Below are positions 37,606 to 46,459 of a DNA stretch of 64,000 nucleotides, piece after piece. Origin of the DNA: Bacillota bacterium (GTDB taxonomy: Bacteria > Bacillota > Bacilli > Desulfuribacillales > Desulfuribacillaceae); assembly GCA_023388635.1 (NCBI GenBank), contig JAEWFW010000036.1, positions 28,166 to 92,165 on the forward strand, read 5' to 3'. The position numbers and the translations under genes were made by a program. Every line of letters begins with the position of its first letter. Within the stretch, counting starts at the first letter, position 1. The notes under the pieces were generated by a model. The model had not been told where the DNA came from, ran no database searches, and was given only the letters and a program-made list of their open reading frames with translations.

Positions 37606-37634
37606 TTGACTTTCCTAATACAATTAGTTATAAT
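37606..37634 (+). promoter_or_regulatory. Sigma-A promoter of the MBL-TetR operon
   Basis: TTGACT (37606-37611) and a perfect TATAAT (37629-37634) lie 17 bp apart. The spacer contains the palindrome CTAAT-ACA-ATTAG (37615-37627), a likely repressor site. Confidence 0.85.
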
Positions 37635-37671
37635 TCTATTATCATTAGTTATATTCATAATATAATTAGTT
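37615..37671 (+). promoter_or_regulatory. Probable TetR operator array
   Basis: The heptamer ATTAGTT occurs three times, at 37623, 37644 and 37665, exactly 21 bp apart, so all lie on the same face of the helix. The first overlaps the palindrome within the promoter and the -10 box. The TetR regulator encoded second in the operon is the obvious candidate ligand; this is inferred. Confidence 0.5.
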
Positions 37672-37686
37672 TTAGGTGGTGCTACT

Positions 37687-38397
37687 ATGAGATTTTTGCA
37701 ATTTGAAACTGTCTATCAAATGACTTTTATGCCGCGTACATTCCCGATAAACTGCTATCTAGTGGAAGAAACGGACGACTTAACCTTGATCGATACAGGG
37801 TTGGAATTTTGCTGGAAGGGTATTTTACAAGCAGCCGCTGTAATAGGAAAGCCCATTACCCGCATAGCACTAACACACCCCCATGCAGACCACATCGGAT
37901 CTTTAGACAAACTGAAAGAACAACTACCTCACGCCGTTGTTTATGTATCTGAGCGCGATTCATACCTGATGCGCGGTGATTTTACTTTAAGAGCTGGCGA
38001 AGTGGATTTGCCGATACGCGGTGGATTCAAAAAAGATTTAGAGACACAGGCGGACATTTTTATCTCTGACGGTGATTTTATAGGATCACTGCAAGCGATT
38101 TCCGCACCGGGTCATACTCCCGGTTCCATCGCTTTTTACGATACACGATCAAAAATACTGATTGCCGGCGATGCACTACAGACTAGAGGCGGGCTAGCTG
38201 TTGCCGGAGATACGCGAATCTCTTTTCCATTTCCCTCTTTGGCAACATGGAACAAAGAATTATCTATCAAAAGTGTCGAGCGGCTAAACAAACTGGAGAT
38301 CCGATTTCTGGCTCCGGGACACGGCAACGTGCTCCAAGCTCCACACGATCCAATGGAACAGGCTCTTCTACGGGCAAAAACAAAACTGAGCAGGTGA
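37687..38397 (+). CDS. MBL-fold metallohydrolase
   Basis: A 236-aa metallo-beta-lactamase-fold hydrolase. The metal ligands are THPHADHIGS, a histidine in SAPGHTPGS, the aspartate in IAGDAL and the terminal histidine in APGHGN. Family members range from thioesterases and glyoxalase II to lactonases, so the substrate is open. AGGTGG precedes the ATG. The next gene, a TetR regulator, starts 5 bp after its stop, so the hydrolase is probably induced by a small molecule that it may itself degrade. Confidence 0.9.
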   Translation: MRFLQFETVYQMTFMPRTFPINCYLVEETDDLTLIDTGLEFCWKGILQAAAVIGKPITRIALTHPHADHIGSLDKLKEQLPHAVVYVSERDSYLMRGDFTLRAGEVDLPIRGGFKKDLETQADIFISDGDFIGSLQAISAPGHTPGSIAFYDTRSKILIAGDALQTRGGLAVAGDTRISFPFPSLATWNKELSIKSVERLNKLEIRFLAPGHGNVLQAPHDPMEQALLRAKTKLSR

Positions 38398-38402
38398 AAA
38401 GT

Positions 38403-39008
38403 ATGGGTAAAAAAGGACTTAACAAAGAAATCGTCTTGCAAACCGCCGTCAAACTCGCAGACGAAAAAGGTCTCCATAATGTCACTTTAAAAGAACTGGC
38501 AGACCAACTAAAAATTAAAACTCCCTCTTTGTACACTTATGTGGATAGCGCACAAGGATTAAACAGTATGCTGGCTGTTTACGGGCTGAGCTGTCTGAAA
38601 AATGAAATGGCGGAAGCAGCTATTGGTTTATCAGGGAGAGATGCTGTTCACGCAATAGGCAATGCATACGTCAGATTTGCCCGAAACCACCCTGGACTAT
38701 ATGAAGCAACACAGTCAGTAGATAAATGGCAATGTGAAAAAGCTGTACACATTTCCGATGATATTATAAACCTTGTCACAAAAGTCATGTCTGCATTTCC
38801 TATAGAAAAAACAGATACTATACATATCATTAGAATGTTCAGAAGCGTTTTTCACGGATTTGCTTCCCTTGATCAGAATCGCGGGTTTGGCAAACCGACC
38901 GGTGTAGACGAGAGTGTCACAATTGCGATAGACGTAATGTTATCAGGTATGCAAACTCATTTTTCCGATACGGGCACCGCATCTCCGAATACGAACACTC
39001 CCTCTTAA
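38403..39008 (+). CDS. TetR family regulator with WHG-type C domain
   Basis: A 201-aa repressor. The N-terminal helix-turn-helix is visible in VTLKELADQLKIKTPSLYTYVDSAQGL, and the C-terminal half (VFHGFASLDQNRGFG) matches the TetR WHG domain. The open frame extends to 38247 inside the MBL gene, but the ATG at 38403 has AGGTG 6 nt upstream and starts a normal N terminus. It is likely to control its own operon through the repeats upstream of the MBL gene. Confidence 0.9.
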   Translation: MGKKGLNKEIVLQTAVKLADEKGLHNVTLKELADQLKIKTPSLYTYVDSAQGLNSMLAVYGLSCLKNEMAEAAIGLSGRDAVHAIGNAYVRFARNHPGLYEATQSVDKWQCEKAVHISDDIINLVTKVMSAFPIEKTDTIHIIRMFRSVFHGFASLDQNRGFGKPTGVDESVTIAIDVMLSGMQTHFSDTGTASPNTNTPS

Positions 39009-39033
39009 TCCTAATCGTTCCTCCCATCGCGCA

Positions 39034-39076
39034 AAAAAGCAATTGGAAGGCAGAAATACTGCCGCCTTCCAATTGC
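39034..39076 (-). terminator. Terminator of the Fec-type transporter operon
   Basis: A perfect 13-bp stem (39039-39051 with 39064-39076) with a 12-nt loop is followed on the minus strand by a run of six T. It may also slow plus-strand transcription from the TetR gene, whose stop lies 30 bp away. Confidence 0.85.
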
Positions 39077-39153
39077 CATCAAAACACCATTTACTAAAAA
39101 CTCATAAACATACCGATCACAAATATGACACAGGGTTAACCGATATTCGCAGT

Positions 39154-39930
39154 CTATACAGAGATAGCGATGCAAGCCTTTCTCTTTGCTTGCTCAATAT
39201 AAAGAACTCCCAATTCCATTTGGTAAAGCTGGGAAAGCCTTTCGCTGGACATCATGGACTCCATCGCACCCACTTCAAATCTCCCCTGCTTATTCAATAT
39301 GCCGACATGTCCGCCTAAAATAATCACATGGTCAGGCGTATGGGTCGTCATAATCACCGCATATCCCGCTTCTGCAAGCTGTTTAATCATATGCACCGTG
39401 CGCAACTGATTCCCATAATCTAGATGTGCCGTTGGCTCATCTAGTAAAATAACCTTCGGGTCCTGAGCCATGACCCGTGCAATCGTTGCTTGCTGACGTT
39501 CACCGCCACTAATTTCCGTGTACGCCTTATCCGCCAAATGATAGATATTCAGCTTTTTTAACGCTTCCTCCGCAATGGCGTAATCTTCTTCCTGCGGACT
39601 GGAAAAATAGCCGATATACGGCGTTCTGCCCATAACGACAAAGTCAATCACGTTATAGGAATACGCGGGATTATGGACTTGCGGCACATAACCAATCAGT
39701 TTTGCAATATCTTTCAAATCCATTTTTGACATTGGCTTATCATCTAAGAGAATTTCCCCTTTAGCCGGTTTAAAAAGATTCGCTATGCAATTTAGCAAAG
39801 TGCTTTTCCCAGCACCATTCGTACCTAAGATAGAGAGTATTTCACCCTCTTTTAAGCCAAATGAGACATCCTCAAAAATTGTTCGACCTTGGGCGTACGA
39901 GAAACTTAAATTTTTTACCTCTAGAATCAT
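39154..39930 (-). CDS. FecE/BtuD-type ABC transporter ATPase
   Basis: A 258-aa ATPase of the iron-siderophore, haem and B12 uptake class. Walker A is LGTNGAGKSTLLN, the signature is EISGGERQQATIARV, Walker B is KVILLDEPTAHLDY and the H-loop is IMTTHTPDH. Its start overlaps the permease end by 4 bp. Last gene of the methyltransferase-FecBCD operon. Confidence 0.93.
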   Translation of the reverse strand: MILEVKNLSFSYAQGRTIFEDVSFGLKEGEILSILGTNGAGKSTLLNCIANLFKPAKGEILLDDKPMSKMDLKDIAKLIGYVPQVHNPAYSYNVIDFVVMGRTPYIGYFSSPQEEDYAIAEEALKKLNIYHLADKAYTEISGGERQQATIARVMAQDPKVILLDEPTAHLDYGNQLRTVHMIKQLAEAGYAVIMTTHTPDHVIILGGHVGILNKQGRFEVGAMESMMSSERLSQLYQMELGVLYIEQAKRKACIAISV

Positions 39931-40985
39931 TTTAACGCCATCCTTTGTTTAATCAAAAGATAGAAATAGAACGGAGCCCCAATAATACCTGTAATGATAC
40001 TGATCGGTAGTTCAGCATTCGTCAATGAACGCGCTGTCGTATCAATCATAATCATGAAAATTGCTCCCATAATAGCGGCTACTGGTAACATCTTGCGATT
40101 ATCGGATCCGACGAGCATCCGTCCCAAATGAGGAATCACCAGACCTACCCAGCCAACCGTACCTGCAATGCAAACAGCACTCGCTGTCAATAACGTAGCC
40201 GTGACAATGATCAACACTCGCGTTCTGCCGACATTCACGCCCAATGTCTTTGCTTCATTTTCGCCGAGTGACATGACATTCAATCGATAACGGATCGACA
40301 ACAACATTATACCTGCGACAAAAATTGCCGGACCGACGGTATAGAGATCGGGCATCGTCACTTTCGCCACCGACCCCATTGCCCAATAAGTCATCTGCGC
40401 AAGCGCCGTATCGGCATCGGCGACAAATTTTATAATTCCCATAATCGATGACATCAGACCTCCGACAATCACACCTGCTAGCACCAGCATAATTATCGAG
40501 TCATTACGCATCAGCCGCGGTATCATCGCCGTAATCGTAACAGCGATGATACCTCCGATAAACGCCCACAATTGAATATAAATTGCCGACAAACCCCAGA
40601 GAATGGCTAACGAAGCACCGATCGCTGCCCCAGAGGATACACCTAATAAATCAGGTGAAACCATCGGGTTTTTGAACATACTCTGATAAGCCGCTCCAGA
40701 CACAGCCAATGCTGCGCCGATTAAAATTGCCGCCAACGTACGTGGTAGACGCAATTTAAAAATAACTGTTTCCATCGTTCCTGACCAAGTTGCTTCTATA
40801 TCAACCACACGGGAAAGTAGTATTTTGATAGAATCAATGATCGTAATATCATATCTGCCGATCGTCAACGCTGCCAAAAATACTGCGAACAACAATAACA
40901 GCATCCCGACGAATGTAATTCTGTACCTGCTGTTGCTCATCCCCCGCCCGCTCATGCTACGCGCTCGCTCGTTGTTTCCTTCCAT
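39927..40985 (-). CDS. FecCD-type ABC transporter permease
   Basis: A 352-aa permease with about ten hydrophobic helices. It carries the FecCD signatures RLPRTLAAILIGAALAVSGAAYQSMFKNPMVSPDLLG-like region (residues 80-120) and CIAGTVGWVGLVIPHLGRMLVGSDNR. It should form a homodimer with the ATPase encoded next. The encoded substrate class is ferric siderophores, haem or corrinoids. Confidence 0.93.
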   Translation of the reverse strand: MEGNNERARSMSGRGMSNSRYRITFVGMLLLLFAVFLAALTIGRYDITIIDSIKILLSRVVDIEATWSGTMETVIFKLRLPRTLAAILIGAALAVSGAAYQSMFKNPMVSPDLLGVSSGAAIGASLAILWGLSAIYIQLWAFIGGIIAVTITAMIPRLMRNDSIIMLVLAGVIVGGLMSSIMGIIKFVADADTALAQMTYWAMGSVAKVTMPDLYTVGPAIFVAGIMLLSIRYRLNVMSLGENEAKTLGVNVGRTRVLIIVTATLLTASAVCIAGTVGWVGLVIPHLGRMLVGSDNRKMLPVAAIMGAIFMIMIDTTARSLTNAELPISIITGIIGAPFYFYLLIKQRMALK

Positions 40986-41016
40986 TTTCAGCTCCTAGAA
41001 AACTCTTTGCTAATTT

Positions 41017-42141
41017 CTATACATCGTAATCTTCGCCGTTAGGACCGTATCCATCGATCATGAATTGCGCTTGTTCCTTTGTCAATTCAATGCCGACAAA
41101 TTCTCTATAGAAGTCCTGTACTTCGGCGACGAGATCAACTTCAAATAAATCGGGATGAATTACAGAAGCTGCGAACGGTATTTGCAGTGCACTCTCCAGA
41201 CCGAAACGCTCCCACGGGAACAGACCGTTTGGATTTGTATATATACGACCGTTTTTCACTGCATCAATGTCCTTCCAAGCAGCATCTGCCATTAAGGTAT
41301 CGTAAAGGACATGCTGCGCCGGACCACCGATAATTACAACATCCGGATTAAGTGCCAAAACAGCTTCTGCCGAAGCTTCGGAACCCTTTAGTTCAAGCAA
41401 TGTAGAGGCGAAAACCCCTCCGGCATTTTCGACCCAATCCTGCATAATTGAGTTTGCCGCAAACGTTGTATAAAGACCTTTATTCGTTTGACCTTGAATA
41501 TAATATACGACCGGCTTTTCATCCTCCGGTACATTTCCGACAGCCGCCTGGACTCTGGCAATATTGTTATCTACCATTTCTGTCCACTTCGCCGCTTTAT
41601 CCACATATTCACCGCCGAAGATATCTCCTAGAATTGTAAATGCCTGCTTCATAGAATCGTAATCATTAAAGAACATCATAACAGCCGGTAAACCTGCATT
41701 ACGTAATGCATCCGCTACTTCAGCTGTCGGTGTGATAATCAAATCCGGTTCTAATTGCAACAATTCTTCTGCATTCTCCGTACCAGTCGGCACATCGACA
41801 ATCTGCGGATACACAAATTTTGACCAATGTAAACCCTTAGTAAAGTCAGTTGTTGCTATGATTTTATCTCCTGCTCCTAGAGCAAGCATCGCTGCATTTG
41901 ATGCAGGCCAAAGATTGACAACTCGATTGATTTCTGTAGGAATTTCTACTTCATTGCCTACCATATCAGTGACGATTCGTGTCTTTGACTGTGGTTCTTC
42001 TGCGACTGGGTTGGATGTATTATCAGGTGCCGGAGTAGGGTTAGATGCGTTATCACTGGCATTCTTACCGCATCCAGCAACCATCAATGCCATTAATAGT
42101 ATCCCTGTAAGCAGGGTGATTTTCAAAATACGTCTTTTCAT
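41017..42141 (-). CDS. FecB-type ABC transporter substrate-binding lipoprotein
   Basis: A lipoprotein of 374 aa. The signal peptide ends in the lipobox VAGC, and a linker of repeated Asn/Pro/Asp residues follows. The periplasmic-binding fold has two lobes with the family element VVNLWPASNAAMLALGAGDKIIATT and ALNPDVVIIGGP. I use the ATG at 42141, with GGGAGG upstream, instead of 42159. It lies 31 bp upstream of the permease gene. It differs from typical siderophore binders, and the ligand cannot be told from sequence. Confidence 0.9.
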   Translation of the reverse strand: MKRRILKITLLTGILLMALMVAGCGKNASDNASNPTPAPDNTSNPVAEEPQSKTRIVTDMVGNEVEIPTEINRVVNLWPASNAAMLALGAGDKIIATTDFTKGLHWSKFVYPQIVDVPTGTENAEELLQLEPDLIITPTAEVADALRNAGLPAVMMFFNDYDSMKQAFTILGDIFGGEYVDKAAKWTEMVDNNIARVQAAVGNVPEDEKPVVYYIQGQTNKGLYTTFAANSIMQDWVENAGGVFASTLLELKGSEASAEAVLALNPDVVIIGGPAQHVLYDTLMADAAWKDIDAVKNGRIYTNPNGLFPWERFGLESALQIPFAASVIHPDLFEVDLVAEVQDFYREFVGIELTKEQAQFMIDGYGPNGEDYDV

Positions 42142-42168
42142 ATTAAAATTTCCTCCCATTTTTATAAT

Positions 42169-43011
42169 TTAAAAATCTGCCCGTGGATTGACTTCCCACC
42201 AAATGACTACCGATCTCGTTTCACGTAAAAACGTTACAGTGCCATCAGGATTCTCCGTCAGCCAACCGTTAAGATTATTTTTAAAAATATCCCTTTTATC
42301 TGCTTCAACATTCCCCAGCTTTTCTATCTCCGCATAGGCTTCATCATACGATGTGAATGTCTGCGTAAATCCGTCAGGAACGATGCAGACATTTGGCTCA
42401 TACCCCATGTCGTATACGATGTTATACATTACATTGTAGCTAAGCCGTCTGTCACTAGGCATGAGATCTCTCTTAGGCTGGCTATTCGCTCCATCGAAAA
42501 TATCGTTCAATATATCGGGAATGCACGGAGCATTTGCCCAGCAGATAATAGCTACTAAACGTTTTGATAGACTCGATAATTTTCTGAGATCGGAGAACCC
42601 TGCCGAACGTGAACAAATAACAATATCATGGAGTTCGATGTTCTTTCCTGCCTCTGCATCATGAAAATCTAAAAATTCGAATTTTACATTGTCGAGACCC
42701 TCTGCTGCTACATTGGCTTTGCAATAATCAAGCATCTTGTGCGCTGAATCCATGGCAGTCACACTTTTCGCACGTTTTGCCATCGGCACGGTAATCCTTC
42801 CTGGTCCGCAACCGCAGTCGAGAACCGTATCCGTTGGCAGCGTCTCAAATGTGTTGATTTGGTTGAGCGTATGACCCTTTTCCATTGCCGCCATTTGGTT
42901 ATACATGTCTGCATGTACATCCCACGTGTTTCCGTCTTCTAACACTTGCCGAGGCATCGGTCGTTTATTGACCCTCTGCAACTCTTCCCAATTAAACAGT
43001 GGTGGCTTCAT
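42169..43011 (-). CDS. Class I SAM-dependent methyltransferase linked to the Fec operon
   Basis: A 280-aa methyltransferase. Motif I is VLDCGCGPGRITVPMA, followed by the acidic MD after the second strand. The C-terminal half has few familiar features (EKLGNVEADKRDIFKNNLNGWL) and ends with IWWEVNP. It is the first gene of the operon with a FecB-FecCD-FecE transporter, 27 bp before the lipoprotein gene. A transported cofactor or metallophore may be its substrate; this is inferred from position. The ATG at 43011 follows AGAGGAA; the frame opens at 43029. Confidence 0.82.
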   Translation of the reverse strand: MKPPLFNWEELQRVNKRPMPRQVLEDGNTWDVHADMYNQMAAMEKGHTLNQINTFETLPTDTVLDCGCGPGRITVPMAKRAKSVTAMDSAHKMLDYCKANVAAEGLDNVKFEFLDFHDAEAGKNIELHDIVICSRSAGFSDLRKLSSLSKRLVAIICWANAPCIPDILNDIFDGANSQPKRDLMPSDRRLSYNVMYNIVYDMGYEPNVCIVPDGFTQTFTSYDEAYAEIEKLGNVEADKRDIFKNNLNGWLTENPDGTVTFLRETRSVVIWWEVNPRADF

Positions 43012-43029
43012 TTCCTCTGTTCCCCCCAA

Positions 43030-43426
43030 ATGTAGTTTGTGATCAATAATGGTACATAAAACACCACGAATTATCCTAACAAAACATCCTTACTTATTTG
43101 ACCATTATGTTTTAATTGGCATATTCATGGCGTCAAAATATACATAGCACTATGCTACTATATGTTTTTGTTGCTTGTCAACATTATACGACGAATTATT
43201 CACCCCTCTCAGCTTAGTTATGGAGGTTTAATTACTTTATCCACTCCATTTCGCCATTTTTACATTACATAAAACACAACTACAATAGATAAAACAAAGT
43301 TAATACAAAATTATATCGTATCATTATGCCATTTTTATTTATATTAAATCAATTGTTTATGTAAGTAGTAAATACATACCATGATATTCTTGTTTCTATA
43401 AACTTATCTACCTTTTCCCCATAAAA
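43030..43426. other. Intergenic region upstream of the methyltransferase operon
   Basis: About 400 bp of A+T-rich sequence. I see one promoter for the methyltransferase operon (43152-43181) and nothing further that I can support: no riboswitch, no tRNA and no coding frame. The leader from that promoter would be about 130 nt and might hold a regulatory structure, but no strong stem was found. Confidence 0.5.
43152..43181 (-). promoter_or_regulatory. Promoter of the methyltransferase-FecBCD operon
   Basis: A perfect TTGACA (43181-43176) and TAGCAT (43157-43152) lie 18 bp apart on the minus strand. Confidence 0.5.
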
Positions 43427-43465
43427 AAATAGTGGCTTTGATATGCGATATCAAAACCACTATTT
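43423..43465 (-). terminator. Terminator after asnS
   Basis: An 18-bp stem with one mismatch (43427-43444 with 43448-43465) around a very short loop is followed on the minus strand by a T run. It lies about 45 bp past the asnS stop. Confidence 0.85.
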
Positions 43466-43509
43466 CATCACTTTTTGAAGTTACCTTCTATTCCACTTCT
43501 ATATATTCC

Positions 43510-44904
43510 CTAGAACTCACAACTCTTAACGATCCGTGGGAATGGTATCACATCACGAATGTTGCTGATGCCTGTGACATACATAACTGCGCGTTCAAAT
43601 CCCATGCCAAATCCCGCATGATTAACGCCTCCGTATTTACGCAAATCGAGATACCACCAAAGAGCTTCTTTGTGAATACCCATCTCATCCATTCTGCGCT
43701 CCAAATATTCCAAACGCTCCTCACGCTGGCTGCCGCCGATGATCTCTCCGATACCAGGTACAAGTAAATCCATTGCCGCCACTGTCTTGCCGTCATCATT
43801 CAGACGCATATAGAACGCTTTGATGTCTTTTGGATAATCTGTGACAAATACCGGCTTCTTGTACACTTGTTCAGTGATATAGCGCTCATGCTCACTCTGC
43901 AAATCCTTGCCCCATTCGACAGGATATTCAAATTTCGCATCGGACTTTTGCAAAATATCGATCGCTTGCGTGTACGTAATATGCTCAAAATCAGAATTGA
44001 CGATATTATCTAACCGGTCTTTCAAGCCTTTATCGACAAATTCGTTGAAAAAGTCCATCTCATCCGGTGCTTGCTCCATGACATAGCGAATGATATATTT
44101 CAATAATTGCTCCGCCATTTTCATATTGTCACGCAAATCGGCAAAAGCGATCTCCGGCTCAATCATCCAGAACTCCGCCGCATGCCTTGCCGTGTTGGAA
44201 TTCTCCGCGCGGAATGTTGGTCCAAAGGTATACACATCTTTAAATGCCAGAGCAAACGCTTCCGCTTGCAATTGCCCACTCACAGTCAAATGAGCTTCTT
44301 TGCCGAAAAAGTCTTTGCTGTAATCCACTGATCCTTGATCTGTCAGCGGCGGATTCTTACCATCCAATGTCGTCAGGCGGAACATTTCCCCTGCACCTTC
44401 AGCATCGTTCGCTGTAATGATCGGTGAATGTACATAGACAAAACCCCGCTCCTGAAAATACATATGTACCGCATGGGAGACGAGCGAACGTACACGAAAC
44501 ACTGCAGCAAACAGATTGGTCCTCGGGCGCAAATGTGCCACTTCCCGAAGGAATTCTCGTGTATGCCGTTTTGGTTGAATCGGATAATCCTCCGAAGCAT
44601 CCCCTTCCAACCGTACCTTGCTCGCATGCAATTCAAAGGGCTGTTTCGCCCCAGGTGTCACCACAACCTCCCCAATGACAGACACCGCAGCTCCCACCCG
44701 ATATTTAGAAACTTCTTCGAAATTCTCAATTTGTTCCTGCTCATAAACGATTTGTAATGTGCGAAAATGCGTGCCATCATTGACAGCTAAGAAACCAAAC
44801 TGCTTTTGATAACGGTTTGTCCGTATCCAGCCGTTGATTTCTACCCGCTTGCCTGAGAACTCCGTAAAATTGCGAACCAATTCCCTTACATTAACTTTTT
44901 CCAT
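43510..44904 (-). CDS. asnS: Asparaginyl-tRNA synthetase
   Basis: Class IIb synthetase charging tRNA-Asn. The OB-fold anticodon domain occupies residues 1-120 ([24 protein letters not shown]). The catalytic core has [41 protein letters not shown] and [23 protein letters not shown], and motif 3 is [15 protein letters not shown]. The frame opens at 45012, but the ATG at 44904 follows AGGAGG and gives the normal 464 aa. No T-box was seen in its leader. Confidence 0.97.
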   Translation of the reverse strand: MEKVNVRELVRNFTEFSGKRVEINGWIRTNRYQKQFGFLAVNDGTHFRTLQIVYEQEQIENFEEVSKYRVGAAVSVIGEVVVTPGAKQPFELHASKVRLEGDASEDYPIQPKRHTREFLREVAHLRPRTNLFAAVFRVRSLVSHAVHMYFQERGFVYVHSPIITANDAEGAGEMFRLTTLDGKNPPLTDQGSVDYSKDFFGKEAHLTVSGQLQAEAFALAFKDVYTFGPTFRAENSNTARHAAEFWMIEPEIAFADLRDNMKMAEQLLKYIIRYVMEQAPDEMDFFNEFVDKGLKDRLDNIVNSDFEHITYTQAIDILQKSDAKFEYPVEWGKDLQSEHERYITEQVYKKPVFVTDYPKDIKAFYMRLNDDGKTVAAMDLLVPGIGEIIGGSQREERLEYLERRMDEMGIHKEALWWYLDLRKYGGVNHAGFGMGFERAVMYVTGISNIRDVIPFPRIVKSCEF

Positions 44905-45074
44905 GTATTTTCCTCCTGGATAAACATTATTAACGTATTCATAATGAGTATTTTTCTCTGCTCTGTCAGCAGAATCTATCGATTCGGAATTTCCTACCCC
45001 AACAATACCCATGATACTCTATTTTCCCCTAAGAATACACAATAATTTCTGATAATTTTATCACACCCGTACTC

Positions 45075-45103
45075 TTGACAAAATATCCTCATAGATATAT
45101 GGT
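45075..45103 (+). promoter_or_regulatory. Promoter of the GntR-ABC operon
   Basis: A perfect TTGACA (45075-45080) and TATGGT (45098-45103) lie 17 bp apart. The likely operator begins at the -10 element. Confidence 0.6.
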
Positions 45104-45131
45104 TATATACATAGCTATATAAGCATATAAC
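45102..45131 (+). promoter_or_regulatory. Candidate operator of the GntR/YtrA-type regulator
   Basis: GTTATAT (45102-45108) and ATATAAC (45125-45131) form an inverted repeat with 16 bp between, placed at the transcription start. Its symmetry and place fit autorepression by the first gene of the operon. Confidence 0.5.
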
Positions 45132-45212
45132 ACCAACTGGTATAGACATTCCACCAGATGCTAAGAACTCTGTTTATGATACAAACATTACGATGCGAGG
45201 CGGTGATTGAAG

Positions 45213-45596
45213 ATGAAGTCATCTTTAAACGACAGTAAACCGTTGTTTTTACAGATCAAAGAGCGGATCGAAGATCAAATTGTCAATAATCAACTGCGTG
45301 CACATGACCAAATTCCTTCGACAACACAGTTGGTACAATTCTACAAAATCAACCACATTACAGTGTCCAAAGGCATCAATTTGCTCGTAGATTCAGGAAT
45401 CCTTTATAAAAAGCGAGGTGTAGGCATGTTTGTTGCTGAAGGTGCCAAAGAGCTGCTGCTACAGGAACGCAAACATTCATTTGTCAGTGATTTTATCATC
45501 CCTATGATGAAAGAAGCTAACTTATTAGGAATCCCCCAATCAGAGTTGATTCGGCTGATTGAGCAAATAAAAGGAAGTGATACAAATGAACTTTGA
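45213..45596 (+). CDS. GntR family regulator, YtrA type
   Basis: A 127-aa short GntR-type repressor. The winged helix (about residues 8-75) has PLFLQIKERIEDQIVNNQLRAHDQIPSTTQLV, with FYKINHITVSKGINLLVDSGILYKKRG. The short C-terminal helix region is typical of YtrA-type regulators that control ABC transporters. The next gene starts 11 bp before its end, indicating coupling. The ATG at 45213 is the likely start; a TTG lies at 45207. Confidence 0.9.
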   Translation: MKSSLNDSKPLFLQIKERIEDQIVNNQLRAHDQIPSTTQLVQFYKINHITVSKGINLLVDSGILYKKRGVGMFVAEGAKELLLQERKHSFVSDFIIPMMKEANLLGIPQSELIRLIEQIKGSDTNEL

Positions 45597-46458
45597 TATC
45601 CAAATTAAAAATCTTTCTCTGCAATTCGGCAATTTCTACGCTTTAAAAGATGTGTCACTGGCATTGACCGACGACAAAATATACGGATTGATCGGGCGCA
45701 ACGGTGCTGGTAAAACATCTTTATTGTCTTTGATTACGTCGTTTCGCGAACCCTCATCAGGCACATTGGAGATTAGCGGACAAAACCCGTTTGAAAATGC
45801 TCCGCTCATGGAACATGTGAATTTTATTTACGATTTTGACCAAAGCGACGAATACGAAAATGTAAAAAGTATCATGCAAATTTCCGAACGCTACCGTCCG
45901 ACTTTCAGTATGGAATATGCCGAACAGTTGATCAAAAAGTTTAAACTTCCAGTCGACAAACCTGTGAAATCTCTATCCAAAGGCATGAAATCAGCAATGA
46001 ACGTGACAATTGGTCTAGCTTCCCGCTCTCCAATTACGATCTTTGATGAAGCTTACTTGGGAATGGACGCCCCGACACGCGAAATATTCTATCAGGAACT
46101 GCTTGAAGATCAAGCAAGACACCCAAGAAAAATCATTTTATCAACCCATCTTGTGTCGGAAATGGAGTATTTATTTGATGAAGTCATTATTATCGACAGA
46201 GGCAAACTGCTCTGCCATGAATCGTATGACCAATTCATCAATCGTGGCAGCACAGTTACAGGTGCCGCATCATCAGTTGACTCCTTTGTCAAAGGCATGA
46301 AAGTTTTACACGAACAACAATTAGGTCCGACTAAATCCGTCATGGTGTACGGGGAGTTAACAGATAACTTGCTCCGGCTTGCCGAGATTTCCGGATTAGA
46401 AATTAGTCCCGTCTCTTTGCAAAATCTATTTATTCACATGACCAAGGAGGATGAATAG
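45586..46458 (+). CDS. ABC transporter ATPase (YtrB type)
   Basis: A 290-aa ATPase. Walker A is LIGRNGAGKTSLLS, Walker B is ITIFDEAYLGMD and the H-loop is ILSTHLVSEM. The signature motif is degenerate, LSKGMKSAMNV in place of LSGGQ, as is common in YtrB and bacitracin-type ATPases. It forms an export-type transporter with the membrane protein encoded next. The ATG at 45586 is preferred to 45577. Confidence 0.9.
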   Translation: MNFDIQIKNLSLQFGNFYALKDVSLALTDDKIYGLIGRNGAGKTSLLSLITSFREPSSGTLEISGQNPFENAPLMEHVNFIYDFDQSDEYENVKSIMQISERYRPTFSMEYAEQLIKKFKLPVDKPVKSLSKGMKSAMNVTIGLASRSPITIFDEAYLGMDAPTREIFYQELLEDQARHPRKIILSTHLVSEMEYLFDEVIIIDRGKLLCHESYDQFINRGSTVTGAASSVDSFVKGMKVLHEQQLGPTKSVMVYGELTDNLLRLAEISGLEISPVSLQNLFIHMTKEDE

Positions 46459-46459
46459 T

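Noticed and set aside
38247..38402. 52-residue N-terminal extension of the TetR regulator
   Set aside because: It lies within the MBL gene in another frame; the ATG at 38403 has a proper ribosome site.
43182..43240. GCTGAGAGG resembling part of a TPP riboswitch
   Set aside because: The other conserved TPP riboswitch blocks (ACCUGA, GGGUAAUxCCAGCG) are absent.
44904..45012. 36-residue N-terminal extension of asnS
   Set aside because: A strong AGGAGG site precedes the internal ATG at 44904, and the extension has no similarity to the OB-fold start of the family.
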